64,000 nt of DNA from RGIG4608 sp045125655 (GCA_045125655.1 JBGVNP010000115.1:1-64000), one strand, 5' to 3'; shown: positions 8,632 to 17,640, counted from the first letter of the stretch. The notes: generated from the sequence alone by a model not told the origin. A program made the numbers and translations.

Positions 8632-9693
8632 TTATTCTATTATACCGCCGCCGACAACAACATCACCGTCATAAAGAACGATGGATTGCCCCTTTGTAAT
8701 GGCTCTTTGTGGCTCGTCAAACACTACCTTGATTCTATCTTTTGATATTTGTTCAACGGTTGCGGGCTGTTCCTTTTGATTATATCTAATCTTGGCTTTT
8801 ACCTTTATTGGAGCATCAATTTTTTCGCAGGAAATAAGATTGATATTATTGGCAGTGAGAGTGGTTTTAAAAAGCTCGGAGTTTCTTGCAAGCTTTACGG
8901 TGTTACTCTCGATATCCTTTTCAACAACGTACATTGGTTCTCCAAGTGCTAATCCCAAGCCCTTTCTTTGACCAATGGTATATTTAATGATACCTTCGTG
9001 TGTTCCGAGAATATTTCCATTTAGATCAATAAAATTGCCTTTGGGAAAATCCTCACCCGTGATTCGTTTAATAAATGAAGTGTAATCACCGTCGGGAATA
9101 AAGCAGATGTCCTGACTGTCACGCTTTCGTGCATTTATAAATCCCATGCTCTCCGCCATATCTCTTGCATCTGCTTTGCTCATAGAGCCGAGAGGGAAGA
9201 GGGTATGGGCTAATTGTTGCTGGGTAAGAGAATAAAGCACATAGCTCTGATCCTTTGTTTCATCAACTGCCTTTTTAAGAAGGAATCTTCCGTTTTCACC
9301 TTTTTCTATACGCGCGTAATGTCCCGTTGCTATTGCATCGTATCCGCGCTCCATAGCCATTTGCAAAAGCTTTTCAAATTTGATTTTTCTATTACAAACC
9401 ACACAGGGATTGGGAGTTGAACCACATTTATAGCAATTTATAAAATCTGAGATTACACAGTTACGAAATTCCGCACCGAAATCGTGCACCTCGTGTGGAA
9501 TACCCAAAATATTACACACGCTTTTGGCATCGGCGATATCTTGGTCGCTGCAACAGGAGTTTTCACCGTATATTAAATTATCACTAGCATCGTGAAGTCG
9601 CATTGTAACACCGATAGCTTCGTGGTCCTTGCCTATAAAATAAGCACAAACCGCACTATCAACTCCACCGCTCATAGCTACGATAACCTTCAT
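8632..9693 (-). CDS. mnmA: tRNA-specific 2-thiouridylase MnmA
   Basis: A 353-residue PP-loop ATPase that thiolates U34 of tRNA-Lys, -Glu and -Gln. The PP-loop SGGVDSAV is at residues 8-15. The two catalytic cysteines lie in TPNPCVVCNRKIKF and SQDICFIPDG, and the C-terminal beta-barrel is present, so the protein is full length. The start follows AAAGGAG. It is second in a two-gene operon with trmL, 18 bp upstream, so both products act on the wobble nucleotide. The sulfur donor is probably a cysteine desulfurase such as the one ending at 5690. Confidence 0.95.
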   Translation of the reverse strand: MKVIVAMSGGVDSAVCAYFIGKDHEAIGVTMRLHDASDNLIYGENSCCSDQDIADAKSVCNILGIPHEVHDFGAEFRNCVISDFINCYKCGSTPNPCVVCNRKIKFEKLLQMAMERGYDAIATGHYARIEKGENGRFLLKKAVDETKDQSYVLYSLTQQQLAHTLFPLGSMSKADARDMAESMGFINARKRDSQDICFIPDGDYTSFIKRITGEDFPKGNFIDLNGNILGTHEGIIKYTIGQRKGLGLALGEPMYVVEKDIESNTVKLARNSELFKTTLTANNINLISCEKIDAPIKVKAKIRYNQKEQPATVEQISKDRIKVVFDEPQRAITKGQSIVLYDGDVVVGGGIIE

Positions 9694-9711
9694 ATATGTT
9701 CTCCTTTCATT

Positions 9712-10227
9712 TCAATCAATTTTATAGTCTTCCCACATGAATGTAGTTGGCATGCCTTCCTCTAAAAGTCCTTCAAAATTATTTTGTCTAAACACCTCAT
9801 AAACGGCTATTGCTACGGAATTTGAAAGATTTAATGAGCGAAGATTTGGGCGCATTGGTATTCTGACACATGAATAGGGATTCTTTTCAAGAAGAGATTC
9901 GGGGAGTCCCTTTGATTCTTTACCAAACATCAAAAATACATTACCTTCAAAATTAGCTTCAGTATATTTTCTTGGTGCCTTTGTCGTGAAATAAAATACG
10001 TTTGCCTCAGGATTTCTATCATAAAAATCATCCAAATTTTCATAATAAGTGATGTCAAGCAAATGCCAGTAATCAAGTCCTGCTCGCTTGAGCTTTTTAT
10101 CGTCAATAGTGAATCCCATTGGCTTAATTATATGGAGAGCTGCTCCGGTAGCCGCGCAGGTGCGAGCAATATTACCCGTATTTTGTGGAATTTCGGGTTC
10201 ATGAAGTACTATATTTATGTTTGCCAT
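9712..10227 (-). CDS. trmL: tRNA (cytidine(34)-2'-O)-methyltransferase TrmL
   Basis: A 171-residue single-domain SPOUT methyltransferase. The chosen start is the ATG at 10227, behind AAGGAAAA; the frame extends upstream to 10272 without a better ribosome site. Characteristic blocks are HEPEIPQNTGNIARTC near the N terminus, FGKESKGLP, and RIPMRPNLRSLNLSNSVAIA, which form the trefoil knot and the AdoMet site. The length and lack of an extra RNA-binding domain fit TrmL, which methylates the ribose of C34 or U34 in tRNA-Leu isoacceptors, and not the larger SpoU enzymes. It leads the operon with mnmA. Confidence 0.92.
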   Translation of the reverse strand: MANINIVLHEPEIPQNTGNIARTCAATGAALHIIKPMGFTIDDKKLKRAGLDYWHLLDITYYENLDDFYDRNPEANVFYFTTKAPRKYTEANFEGNVFLMFGKESKGLPESLLEKNPYSCVRIPMRPNLRSLNLSNSVAIAVYEVFRQNNFEGLLEEGMPTTFMWEDYKID

Positions 10228-10260
10228 ATTATTTTCCTTATATAAACATTTTATCAACCA

Positions 10261-10289
10261 ATTATATAACATTTTAAATTAATTTTCAA
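10261..10289 (-). promoter_or_regulatory. Promoter of trmL-mnmA
   Basis: On the minus strand, TTGAAA (10284-10289) and TATAAT (10261-10266) are 17 bp apart, about 34 bp before the trmL start. Confidence 0.75.
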
Positions 10290-10377
10290 TAATTATTTTA
10301 AAAATTTACAAAAAGCTATGGTATTTATTGAAATTATGTAGTATAATGAGATGATATTTAAATTTTTGGAGGACTAA

Positions 10378-13116
10378 ATGGGACTTTTTGATAAGCTCTT
10401 TGGCACTTATAGCGAAAGGGAACTTAAAAAAATAGATAAAACTGTTAATCAAATTGAAGCACTTGCGGACAAGTATTCAAAAATGACTGATGCGGAGCTT
10501 TCAGGTATGACACCTATTTTTAAAGAAAGACTTGCAAATGGTGAAACTCTTGACGACATTCTTCCCGATGCCTTTGCGGCAGTAAGAGAAGCGGCAGACC
10601 GTGTGCTCGGTAAGCGCCCCTTTAGAGTACAGCTTGTAGGCGGCATCATTCTTCATCAAGGAAGAATTGCAGAGATGAAAACAGGTGAGGGTAAAACTCT
10701 CGTTGCCACAATGCCTGCTTACCTCAATGCTCTCACGGGAGAAGGAGTTCATATCGTAACTGTCAACGACTATCTTGCTTGCCGTGACAGTGAGGAAATG
10801 GGCAGAGTTTACGGTTTTATGGGTCTTAAGACGGGAATCGTTGTTCACGGTCAGACACCCACACAGAAGCAGGAAGCTTATAATGCCGACATTACTTACG
10901 GTACAAATAATGAATTTGGTTTTGATTATCTTCGCGATAATATGGTGGTTTATAAGCAAAATCTTTCGCAACGTGGACACGCCTTTGCTATTGTCGATGA
11001 GGTTGACTCGATTCTTATCGACGAGGCAAGAACGCCCCTTATTATCTCAGGAGCGGGTGATCCATCCACCGATCTCTATACAAAGGCAGATGATCTCGTT
11101 CGCAGATTTAAAAAGCTTGTTGTAAAGGAAATAGATGCTAAGGAAGACCAAGAGGAGCTTGATGCAGATTATATCGTTGATGAAAAAGCAAAAAATGCCG
11201 TTATCACTCCTGCAGGAACAAGAAAGGCAGAAAAATTCTTTGGTATTGAAAACCTCAGCGATCCTGATAATAACGAGATCGCTCATCACGTAAATCAGGC
11301 AATTCGCGCTTACGGTACAATGAAGCGTGACGTAGATTACGTTGTTAACGATCAAGGCGTTATGATTGTTGATGCCTTTACGGGTCGTCTTATGCCCGGC
11401 AGAAGATATTCAAACGGTCTTCATCAAGCCATCGAGGCAAAGGAAAAAGTTAAGATCGAGAAGGAAAATCAAACCCTTGCTACGATCACCTTCCAGAATT
11501 ACTTTAGAATGTACAAGAAGCTCTCCGGTATGACTGGTACTGCTCTTACTGAGGATGCTGAATTCCGTGAGATATATTCTCTTGACGTTGTCGAAATTCC
11601 TACAAACAAGCCAATGATAAGAGTGGATCACAACGATGTTCTTTATAAAACTATAAATGGAAAATACCGAGCTATTGTCAACAAGGTAAAAGAGTGCCAC
11701 GCCAAGGGTCAGCCCGTGCTTGTAGGTACTGTATCAATTGATAAATCCGAAATTCTCTCAAAGCTTCTTGAGAGAGAGGGAATAAAGCATACTGTCCTCA
11801 ATGCAAAGCTTCACGAAAAGGAAGCTGAGATCGTTGCACAGGCAGGTAAATTAGGTGCTGTAACCATTTCTACCAATATGGCGGGACGTGGTACTGACAT
11901 TATGCTTGGCGGTAACTCCGAGTTTATGGCTAAGAACGAAATGCGTAAGATGGGCTTTACAGACGAATTGATTTCCGTGGCAACGGGTACTTCGGTCGTT
12001 GATAATGAAGATATTATGAACGCGAGAAGAACCTTTGCTGAGCTTAACAAGAAGTTTAAAAAGGAAATTGAACCCGAAGCACAAAAAGTAAGAGAAGCTG
12101 GCGGCTTGTTTATTCTTGGATCCGAGCGTCACGAATCACGTCGAATCGATAATCAGCTTCGCGGTAGATCGGGACGTCAAGGTGACCCCGGTGAATCTTG
12201 CTTCTATCTCTCACTTGAGGACGATCTTATGAGATTGTTTGGCGGTGAAAGAATGCATCTTATTGCTAATAATCTTGGTATGAGTGATGATGACGTAATC
12301 GACCAGAGAGCATTCTCAAGCGTTATTGAAAGCTCACAAAAGAGAGTTGAGGATATGAACTTCAGACGCAGAAAGAACGTTCTTGCTTATGACGACGTTA
12401 TGAATAAGCAAAGAGAGCTTATCTACAAGCAAAGACAGGACGTGCTTAATGGAGTAGATATTTCTGACAAGATTGCAAATATGATTGCAGAAACAGTTCA
12501 GCAAAAGGTTGCAGAGCTTGTTGATGAAGAGAACAAGACAGTTGACCTTGCAGGACTTGAATCATATTTTGTTCTTCTTTTGAGAGAAAAGTATCCATTT
12601 TTTGAAATTAAGGCACTTGCTGAAAAAATCAACGGAGATACTGCTAATGAAATCACGGCTATTCTTTGCGAGAGAGCCGATCAGGTTTATAAGGAAAAGG
12701 AAGAGCTTTTCGGTGCGGATAATATGCGCGAGATAGAGCGTGCGATCCTTCTTCGTAACGTTGATAAAAAATGGATGGAACATATCGATGCTATGGATGA
12801 TCTTAAGGGTACCGTTGGACTTCAAAGCTATGCGCAGCGTGATCCTGTTACGGAATATAGATTCCGCGGCGCAGATATGTTTGACGAGCTTGTTAACGAT
12901 ATAAGAGAAAACACGGCAAGAATGATTCTTTGTATAACAAAGAAGGCTCCCGATACCCAGAGAGTACAGATAGCTAATCCTATTATGGCATCTGCTTCAG
13001 GAGAAATTGCCAAAAAGAAAATTACTGTTGTCAAGTCCGATAAGGTTGGAAGAAATGATCCTTGTCCTTGCGGAAGCGGCAAAAAATACAAAAATTGCTG
13101 TGGAGCAAATAGATAA
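10378..13116 (+). CDS. secA: Preprotein translocase ATPase SecA
   Basis: A 912-residue SecA, full length. Walker A is GEGKT (103-107), the DEVD box is at 207-210, the arginine-rich motif VI region is QLRGRSGRQGDPG, and the C terminus carries the zinc-binding SEC-C motif CPCGSGKKYKNCC. SecA drives export of unfolded proteins through SecYEG at the membrane. It stands alone: divergent from trmL and convergent with the repeat protein. The ribosome site is GGAGG, 5 bp before ATG. A TATAAT at 10342-10347 could be the -10 element, but I see no good -35, so the promoter is uncertain. Confidence 0.97.
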   Translation: MGLFDKLFGTYSERELKKIDKTVNQIEALADKYSKMTDAELSGMTPIFKERLANGETLDDILPDAFAAVREAADRVLGKRPFRVQLVGGIILHQGRIAEMKTGEGKTLVATMPAYLNALTGEGVHIVTVNDYLACRDSEEMGRVYGFMGLKTGIVVHGQTPTQKQEAYNADITYGTNNEFGFDYLRDNMVVYKQNLSQRGHAFAIVDEVDSILIDEARTPLIISGAGDPSTDLYTKADDLVRRFKKLVVKEIDAKEDQEELDADYIVDEKAKNAVITPAGTRKAEKFFGIENLSDPDNNEIAHHVNQAIRAYGTMKRDVDYVVNDQGVMIVDAFTGRLMPGRRYSNGLHQAIEAKEKVKIEKENQTLATITFQNYFRMYKKLSGMTGTALTEDAEFREIYSLDVVEIPTNKPMIRVDHNDVLYKTINGKYRAIVNKVKECHAKGQPVLVGTVSIDKSEILSKLLEREGIKHTVLNAKLHEKEAEIVAQAGKLGAVTISTNMAGRGTDIMLGGNSEFMAKNEMRKMGFTDELISVATGTSVVDNEDIMNARRTFAELNKKFKKEIEPEAQKVREAGGLFILGSERHESRRIDNQLRGRSGRQGDPGESCFYLSLEDDLMRLFGGERMHLIANNLGMSDDDVIDQRAFSSVIESSQKRVEDMNFRRRKNVLAYDDVMNKQRELIYKQRQDVLNGVDISDKIANMIAETVQQKVAELVDEENKTVDLAGLESYFVLLLREKYPFFEIKALAEKINGDTANEITAILCERADQVYKEKEELFGADNMREIERAILLRNVDKKWMEHIDAMDDLKGTVGLQSYAQRDPVTEYRFRGADMFDELVNDIRENTARMILCITKKAPDTQRVQIANPIMASASGEIAKKKITVVKSDKVGRNDPCPCGSGKKYKNCCGANR

Positions 13117-13123
13117 AATACAA

Positions 13124-13150
13124 AAGCGGTGGGATTTCCCACCGCTTATT
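13124..13150. terminator. Bidirectional terminator between secA and the repeat protein
   Basis: A perfect 10-bp stem AAGCGGTGGG / CCCACCGCTT with an ATTT loop (13124-13147) between two convergent genes. The flanks are A/T-rich but the T-run on the + side is broken. Confidence 0.8.
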
Positions 13151-14373
13151 TAATTATATTGTGGTTCACCGTTACGTACGGATATAGTTTCACCGTTTTC
13201 AAAATAAACTGTGCAATTAACTTGCTCTCCAAAATTCCAATTTGTACCCATAATAGCTTCCCAGTCGGCTCTTGTTCCTTGATATATAAAGGTATTTAAT
13301 TTTAGACAGCCCCCAAATATCCATTTTCCAATACTTTCAATATCTTTATGAATAATCACTGTTGTAAGAGCATCGCAATATCTAAAAGCGTAATCTTCTA
13401 TTATCTTGACATTATCAGGAATAGATACGGATGTAAAATTACAATTTTCAAGCGCCCTCTTTCCTATTTTTATTACATCAGGCGCAATTGAAATGAAGCC
13501 ACTGAGATTTGATTTATCAACCGATGTTAATGTTCCGTCACCGGTTACATTCCAATAACTCTCATTATATTCAAGTACATCAATGGTTTTTCTATCTATG
13601 GTTGAACAATTGGTGCAAATACGATTTTCTTCTCCCTCATTTTTATATGTGGGATATAAAATAATTATCCAATCACCAAAGGAATGAGTTTTACCTGTAT
13701 ATTTTTCTTCAAAGTGTGAACAATCTTTATTGCCACAATATCTTCTTTCAATGCCATCATTGGTGCAAGAGGATGCTTGATATACACTCCAAGAACTATA
13801 CTGATGTCCGCCCAAGTTATGAGTTGATCTTTCTTCAGTTTTGCCACATTTGCATGTACGCTGATCTTTTCCGTTTTTCTCGCAGGTCGGTGCTTCAAGC
13901 ACTTGCCATTCTCCAAATACATGGTCTATCGGTTTCACTGCTTTTTCATCCGACCATCCGCATAGGCATTTACGAGCCATAATACCGCCGTCAGTACAGG
14001 TAGGTTCAATGATCACGTTCCATTCGCCAAAAGAATGTGTATGATTTGTCAAGTCTTCAATTTGCATTGTTCTTGAGCATACGGAGCAGAGTAGTCTTTT
14101 TTCAGTTCCATCTTCATTAAATTCCCATTTGCCTTCTTGATGGGCAAGTTTATCGATTGACTTTTGCTGTGTATCACCACATTCACAAAAGCGTCTATAT
14201 ATGCCTTGCTCGGCGCAGGTTGGATTTTTAAAGATCTCCCATTCGCTGTAAAAGTGTGTGTGCTCGTTGAGAATTGAAACTATTACAGGTATAGTAGTAA
14301 TTGCAAATATAAGTACTACGGCAATTAAAAAAGCAGGTATATATTTAACTATTTGTTTTATATACTTATCCAC
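13150..14373 (-). CDS. Membrane-anchored protein with Cys-rich tandem repeats and a BspA-type leucine-rich domain
   Basis: A 407-residue protein. I place the start at GTG 14373, six bases after AGGAG, instead of the TTG that abuts the Shine-Dalgarno. A single hydrophobic segment (about residues 9-33) near the N terminus anchors it. Next come about six imperfect repeats of roughly 35-40 residues (about 35-265) with the pattern F-x-x-W, P-T-C, G, R-x-C-x-C-G. After that is a BspA-like LRR_5 domain (about 280-375) with blocks such as SIPDNVKIIEDYAF. The paired Cys (CECG, CLCG, CKCG) may bind zinc or form disulfides outside the cell. Such proteins are common on the surface of gut Clostridia; a binding or adhesion role is inference. 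It is not in an evident operon. Confidence 0.75.
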   Translation of the reverse strand: MDKYIKQIVKYIPAFLIAVVLIFAITTIPVIVSILNEHTHFYSEWEIFKNPTCAEQGIYRRFCECGDTQQKSIDKLAHQEGKWEFNEDGTEKRLLCSVCSRTMQIEDLTNHTHSFGEWNVIIEPTCTDGGIMARKCLCGWSDEKAVKPIDHVFGEWQVLEAPTCEKNGKDQRTCKCGKTEERSTHNLGGHQYSSWSVYQASSCTNDGIERRYCGNKDCSHFEEKYTGKTHSFGDWIIILYPTYKNEGEENRICTNCSTIDRKTIDVLEYNESYWNVTGDGTLTSVDKSNLSGFISIAPDVIKIGKRALENCNFTSVSIPDNVKIIEDYAFRYCDALTTVIIHKDIESIGKWIFGGCLKLNTFIYQGTRADWEAIMGTNWNFGEQVNCTVYFENGETISVRNGEPQYN

Positions 14374-14403
14374 GGGCAACTCCTAAATAAAGTGATTTAC
14401 CCA

Positions 14404-14432
14404 ATTCTATCATAATTTGTCGTATTTTGCAA
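14404..14432 (-). promoter_or_regulatory. Promoter of the Cys-repeat/LRR protein gene
   Basis: Minus-strand TTGCAA (14427-14432) and TAGAAT (14404-14409), 17 bp apart, about 30 bp before the GTG start. Confidence 0.7.
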
Positions 14433-14449
14433 TATATATTTAAATTTTA

Positions 14450-15376
14450 CTATATCAAAATGGGAGCGGTGAAAAGTGCACGATTAATTTTGCAGTAAAT
14501 TGAATCAAAATCACCAAATGGCAGAGGATTTGTTCCTTTGCCGCATTCAATCGTAAACGAGGGCTTATTAAACTCCTCTATAAACCAATCTGTAAATCCA
14601 CCGTATCTTGCCGTTCCCGAAGGAAATGAAATTTGGTATCCGCTAAGACGCGAAAGAGTTTTGGCGATGGTTAGAGAATCATTTGCTGTTTGTTCGCCAC
14701 TTGTATAATATATTTCTTCACCTTGGGTGTGGAGGGTTAAAGCTAACTCAGGTTGACTTATTCTAACAAAATTACAAATTGACCTTGTTTCAGGCTCGCT
14801 TTCGGGGTATTCGCCGCTATATTTGGTAGGTGCACCGTTATCAATATGAAGGTTGCGTTCTATGATTTTATATTCTTTAAATCCTGCATTATAATTATGG
14901 TTAAGATCAACACCTCTTGCATTAGCTTGCCAATGACTAAGATCATTGCTTCCTTTATTCATTTTCATTATTCGGTCTGCAAGAAAGTGGTTTGTGGAAA
15001 TTCCGTGAATTTGATATTCAATTCCATCGGGATTTAGCATAGGAATAATATGCAATCGCCTTGTTTCAAGAAGAACACGGCTTGATATATTGAATACTGT
15101 ATTGCCATTTTCATATTTTTCGCAAAGTTCTTCTAAAAAACGCATCAGGATTGCAGCAGTTATCCATTCCATTCCATGATGCGCACCTATATAAATTATA
15201 CTTTTTTCTCCTTTTCCAACGCTTAAACGATATATCTTTCTGTTGAAAATACTGTTACCGAGAGTCCCTGTATCTATAAAATCGAATTTATTCTGTAAAA
15301 AATCTATCATGGATTCAAGCTCGGTATATCCAAAATAATCACCGAATGAAAAAGAAGGTTTATTCTTCATTTTCAA
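14450..15376 (-). CDS. M14 family zinc carboxypeptidase
   Basis: A 308-residue M14 peptidase. The zinc ligands are visible as H and E in GAHHGMEW and a later H in LTLHTQGE; the substrate-binding block is VDLNHNYN, and the catalytic Glu sits in FTIECGKG. No signal peptide is seen. Relatives cleave gamma-D-glutamyl-diamino acid bonds in peptidoglycan fragments or act as general carboxypeptidases; the substrate cannot be told from sequence. The start is uncertain: TTG at 15376 has the better spacing (7 bp) from AGGGGG, while ATG at 15370 is 13 bp away. The gene stands alone downstream of tRNA-Thr and its terminator. Confidence 0.85.
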   Translation of the reverse strand: MKMKNKPSFSFGDYFGYTELESMIDFLQNKFDFIDTGTLGNSIFNRKIYRLSVGKGEKSIIYIGAHHGMEWITAAILMRFLEELCEKYENGNTVFNISSRVLLETRRLHIIPMLNPDGIEYQIHGISTNHFLADRIMKMNKGSNDLSHWQANARGVDLNHNYNAGFKEYKIIERNLHIDNGAPTKYSGEYPESEPETRSICNFVRISQPELALTLHTQGEEIYYTSGEQTANDSLTIAKTLSRLSGYQISFPSGTARYGGFTDWFIEEFNKPSFTIECGKGTNPLPFGDFDSIYCKINRALFTAPILI

Positions 15377-15443
15377 AATATCGCCCCCTAAAAACGTAAA
15401 TTAATAAATTATATGAAAGTTAATTAAAAATCTTTACAGGGGG

Positions 15444-15472
15444 TTGAATTTTTATTAAAAATAGTATATAAT
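15444..15472 (+). promoter_or_regulatory. Plus-strand promoter reading across the tRNA-Thr locus toward rsmA
   Basis: TTGAAT (15444-15449) and a perfect TATAAT (15467-15472) with a 17-bp spacer on the + strand. The first + gene downstream is rsmA at 15682, so the leader would be about 200 nt and antisense to tRNA-Thr. Confidence 0.6.
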
Positions 15473-15486
15473 CTATCTGTTGGTAA

Positions 15487-15525
15487 CAAAAAACCACCAC
15501 ATAAGCAATGCTCACATGGTGGTTT
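15487..15525 (-). terminator. Terminator of tRNA-Thr
   Basis: Read on the minus strand, a 16-bp stem with G-U pairs (outer arm AAACCACCA / TGGTGGTTT) closes on an ATT loop and runs into TTTTTT. The G-U pairs would be A-C mismatches in a + strand transcript, so it acts for the tRNA only. Confidence 0.85.
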
Positions 15526-15528
15526 GCG

Positions 15529-15604
15529 TGGAGCTAGTGAAAAGACTCGAACTTTCGACCTGCTGATTACGAATCAGCTGCACTACCGACTGTGCTACAC
15601 TAGC
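15529..15604 (-). tRNA. tRNA-Thr(CGT)
   Basis: A 76-nt cloverleaf on the minus strand: acceptor GCTAGTG / CACTAGC, discriminator T, encoded CCA (15531-15529), anticodon stem GCTGA / TCAGC with loop TTCGTAA (anticodon CGT, reads ACG), and T-loop TTCGAGT. Its promoter and terminator are both visible. Confidence 0.95.
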
Positions 15605-15619
15605 GTCAACGACTTTACT

Positions 15620-15648
15620 ATTCTAACACTTCTCGCTCGTTTTGTCAA
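15620..15648 (-). promoter_or_regulatory. Promoter of tRNA-Thr
   Basis: Minus-strand TTGACA (15643-15648) and TAGAAT (15620-15625) with a 17-bp spacer, 15 bp before the mature tRNA 5' end. Confidence 0.85.
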
Positions 15649-15681
15649 GTGATAGAAGAAAATTTTTTTAATGAGGAATTT

Positions 15682-16557
15682 ATGAATCTTTGTGACGTAA
15701 AAACAATAAAGCATATAATGAGCGTTTTTGATCTGAAATTCAGGAAGGAATTTGGACAAAACTTTCTTATCAACAGATCGGTAGTAGAGGATATTGCCGA
15801 CAACTGTGCGGACAGTGTTGAAACTTCCATACTTGAGATAGGACCGGGAATAGGTCCGCTTACTACGGAACTTGCACTCAGATACAAGAAGGTTGTGGCT
15901 CTTGAGATAGACCACGGTCTTATTCCTGTACTTAAATATACGCTTGGTGAATTTAATAATGTTACAGTATATAACGAGGATGTTATGAAGGCGGATCTCG
16001 ATAGCTTACTTAAGCCGTATTTTGAGGCGGGATCAGTGTCCGTTTGTGCAAATCTTCCGTATTACATAACCACTCCGATTCTTATGAAGCTCCTTGAGTG
16101 TGGATTACCTTTTGATTATATCACCATAATGATACAATCGGAGGTGGCTGACAGACTTTGTGCAAAAGCGGGATCATCCGACTACGGTGCAATTACTGCA
16201 GTGTTGGCATATTATGGAATTGCGGAAAAGCTATTTACTGTAAGTGCAGGCAATTTTATGCCAGCACCCAAGGTTAATTCCACTGTTGTGAGAATCAAGC
16301 TTCACAAGGAAAAGCCATATAAGCCCCTTGATGAAAAAACTCTTTTCAGAACTATAAAGGGGGCGTTTGAGCAAAGAAGAAAGACATTGCCCAATGCATT
16401 GGCTGCGTCCTTTGGAGAGCTTACTAAAGATGAGATAACCGAAGCAATTACAGAATGCGGTCACAAGCCCGATATACGAGGCGAAAAACTTGGGATTGCT
16501 GAGTTTGTTGAACTTTCAGACAAGCTTTACAATGCTATCAATAATAAAAATTCTTAA
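15682..16557 (+). CDS. rsmA: 16S rRNA (adenine(1518)-N6/adenine(1519)-N6)-dimethyltransferase
   Basis: A 291-residue KsgA/RsmA. I use the ATG at 15682, behind GAGG; an in-frame GTG at 15649 lies inside the tRNA promoter. Marks are KFRKEFGQNFL near the N terminus, the AdoMet loop LEIGPGIGPLT, and NLPYYITTPIL, the family's catalytic motif. It dimethylates two adjacent adenines at the 3' end of 16S rRNA during 30S assembly, and its loss gives kasugamycin resistance. It is followed by asnA after 14 bp, probably one transcript. Confidence 0.95.
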   Translation: MNLCDVKTIKHIMSVFDLKFRKEFGQNFLINRSVVEDIADNCADSVETSILEIGPGIGPLTTELALRYKKVVALEIDHGLIPVLKYTLGEFNNVTVYNEDVMKADLDSLLKPYFEAGSVSVCANLPYYITTPILMKLLECGLPFDYITIMIQSEVADRLCAKAGSSDYGAITAVLAYYGIAEKLFTVSAGNFMPAPKVNSTVVRIKLHKEKPYKPLDEKTLFRTIKGAFEQRRKTLPNALAASFGELTKDEITEAITECGHKPDIRGEKLGIAEFVELSDKLYNAINNKNS

Positions 16558-16571
16558 TTGGGAGAGCAATC

Positions 16572-17576
16572 ATGTTGCATTTTTCTATACCAAGTGACTA
16601 TAAATCAATACTGACGCTCAGAGAGACCGAGGTCGCAATAAAAAAGGTTAAAGACTTTTTTGAAAGACAACTTGCAGTTGAGCTTAATCTCACTCGTGTA
16701 TCAGCACCTATTTTCGTTGGCTCAGATAGTGGCTTAAACGATAATCTTAACGGACATGAAAGACCTGTTTCTTTTGATATAAGAGAAGGAAATACCTTTG
16801 AAATCGTTCATTCGCTCGCGAAATGGAAGAGAATGGCACTTAAGACATACAAGTTTAATCTTCACGAGGGACTGTATACGGATATGAATGCTATTCGTCG
16901 CGATGAAGAGCTTGATAACATTCATTCTATGTTCGTTGACCAATGGGACTGGGAAAGAATAATTGATAAGTCTGAGCGAAACGAATATACACTAAAAAAG
17001 ACTGTTAAGTCGATATACAGAGCATTAAGACATACTGAAATCTACATATCAACCGAATATCCTTTTATTGAAAAGGTATTGCCAGAGAAAATTGAATTTA
17101 TCACTACTCAAGAGCTTGAGAATATGTACCCGGATCTTTCTCCCAAGGACAGAGAATACGCTATATGCAAGGAAAAGAAGGCAGTATTTCTTATGCAGAT
17201 AGGTGATACGCTCAATTCGGGCAAAAAGCACGACGGAAGAGCTCCCGACTATGACGATTGGAGCTTGAACGGTGACATACTTGTTTATTATCCCGTGCTT
17301 GATATTGCTCTTGAGTTGTCGTCCATGGGAATACGAGTTGATGAAGAAACTCTTGCGCGTCAGCTTTCAATTTCTTCTTGTGAAGATAGAGCGAGCTTAC
17401 CATTCCATAAGGCACTTCTTAACGGAGAACTGCCTTATACAATCGGAGGCGGTATAGGTCAATCGAGAATGTGCATGTTCTTCCTTAAAAAAGCTCATAT
17501 TGGCGAGGTTCAGTCATCATTTTGGAGCGAATTCGACCATAAATTCTGCGAAGAAAAGGGAATCAATCTTCTTTAA
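16572..17576 (+). CDS. asnA: Aspartate--ammonia ligase (asparagine synthetase A)
   Basis: A 334-residue AsnA, the normal length. It belongs to the class II aminoacyl-tRNA synthetase fold. Recognisable blocks are VSAPIFV, GLNDNLNGHERPV, FDIREG, and the C-terminal GGGIGQSRMCMFFL that contributes to ATP binding. It makes asparagine from aspartate, ammonia and ATP in the cytoplasm. GGGAGAG precedes the start by six bases. A terminator follows, so it ends the rsmA transcript. No T-box or other leader is seen between the two genes. Confidence 0.95.
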   Translation: MLHFSIPSDYKSILTLRETEVAIKKVKDFFERQLAVELNLTRVSAPIFVGSDSGLNDNLNGHERPVSFDIREGNTFEIVHSLAKWKRMALKTYKFNLHEGLYTDMNAIRRDEELDNIHSMFVDQWDWERIIDKSERNEYTLKKTVKSIYRALRHTEIYISTEYPFIEKVLPEKIEFITTQELENMYPDLSPKDREYAICKEKKAVFLMQIGDTLNSGKKHDGRAPDYDDWSLNGDILVYYPVLDIALELSSMGIRVDEETLARQLSISSCEDRASLPFHKALLNGELPYTIGGGIGQSRMCMFFLKKAHIGEVQSSFWSEFDHKFCEEKGINLL

Positions 17577-17584
17577 AATATCTA

Positions 17585-17619
17585 AAAGGCGTTCAAGCAT
17601 GAACGCCTTTATTTTTTCT
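17585..17619 (+). terminator. Terminator after asnA
   Basis: An 11-bp stem AAAGGCGTTCA / TGAACGCCTTT (17585-17610) followed by ATTTTTTCTT. Confidence 0.9.
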
Positions 17620-17640
17620 TGTAAATATCTATAATTTCTA

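Noticed and set aside
10319..10347. secA promoter
   Set aside because: TATAAT is good but no -35 is recognisable at 16-18 bp, so I did not list it as a feature.
15649..15681. GTG start 11 codons upstream for rsmA
   Set aside because: It lies within the -35 region of the tRNA-Thr promoter and has no ribosome site; ATG 15682 follows GAGG.
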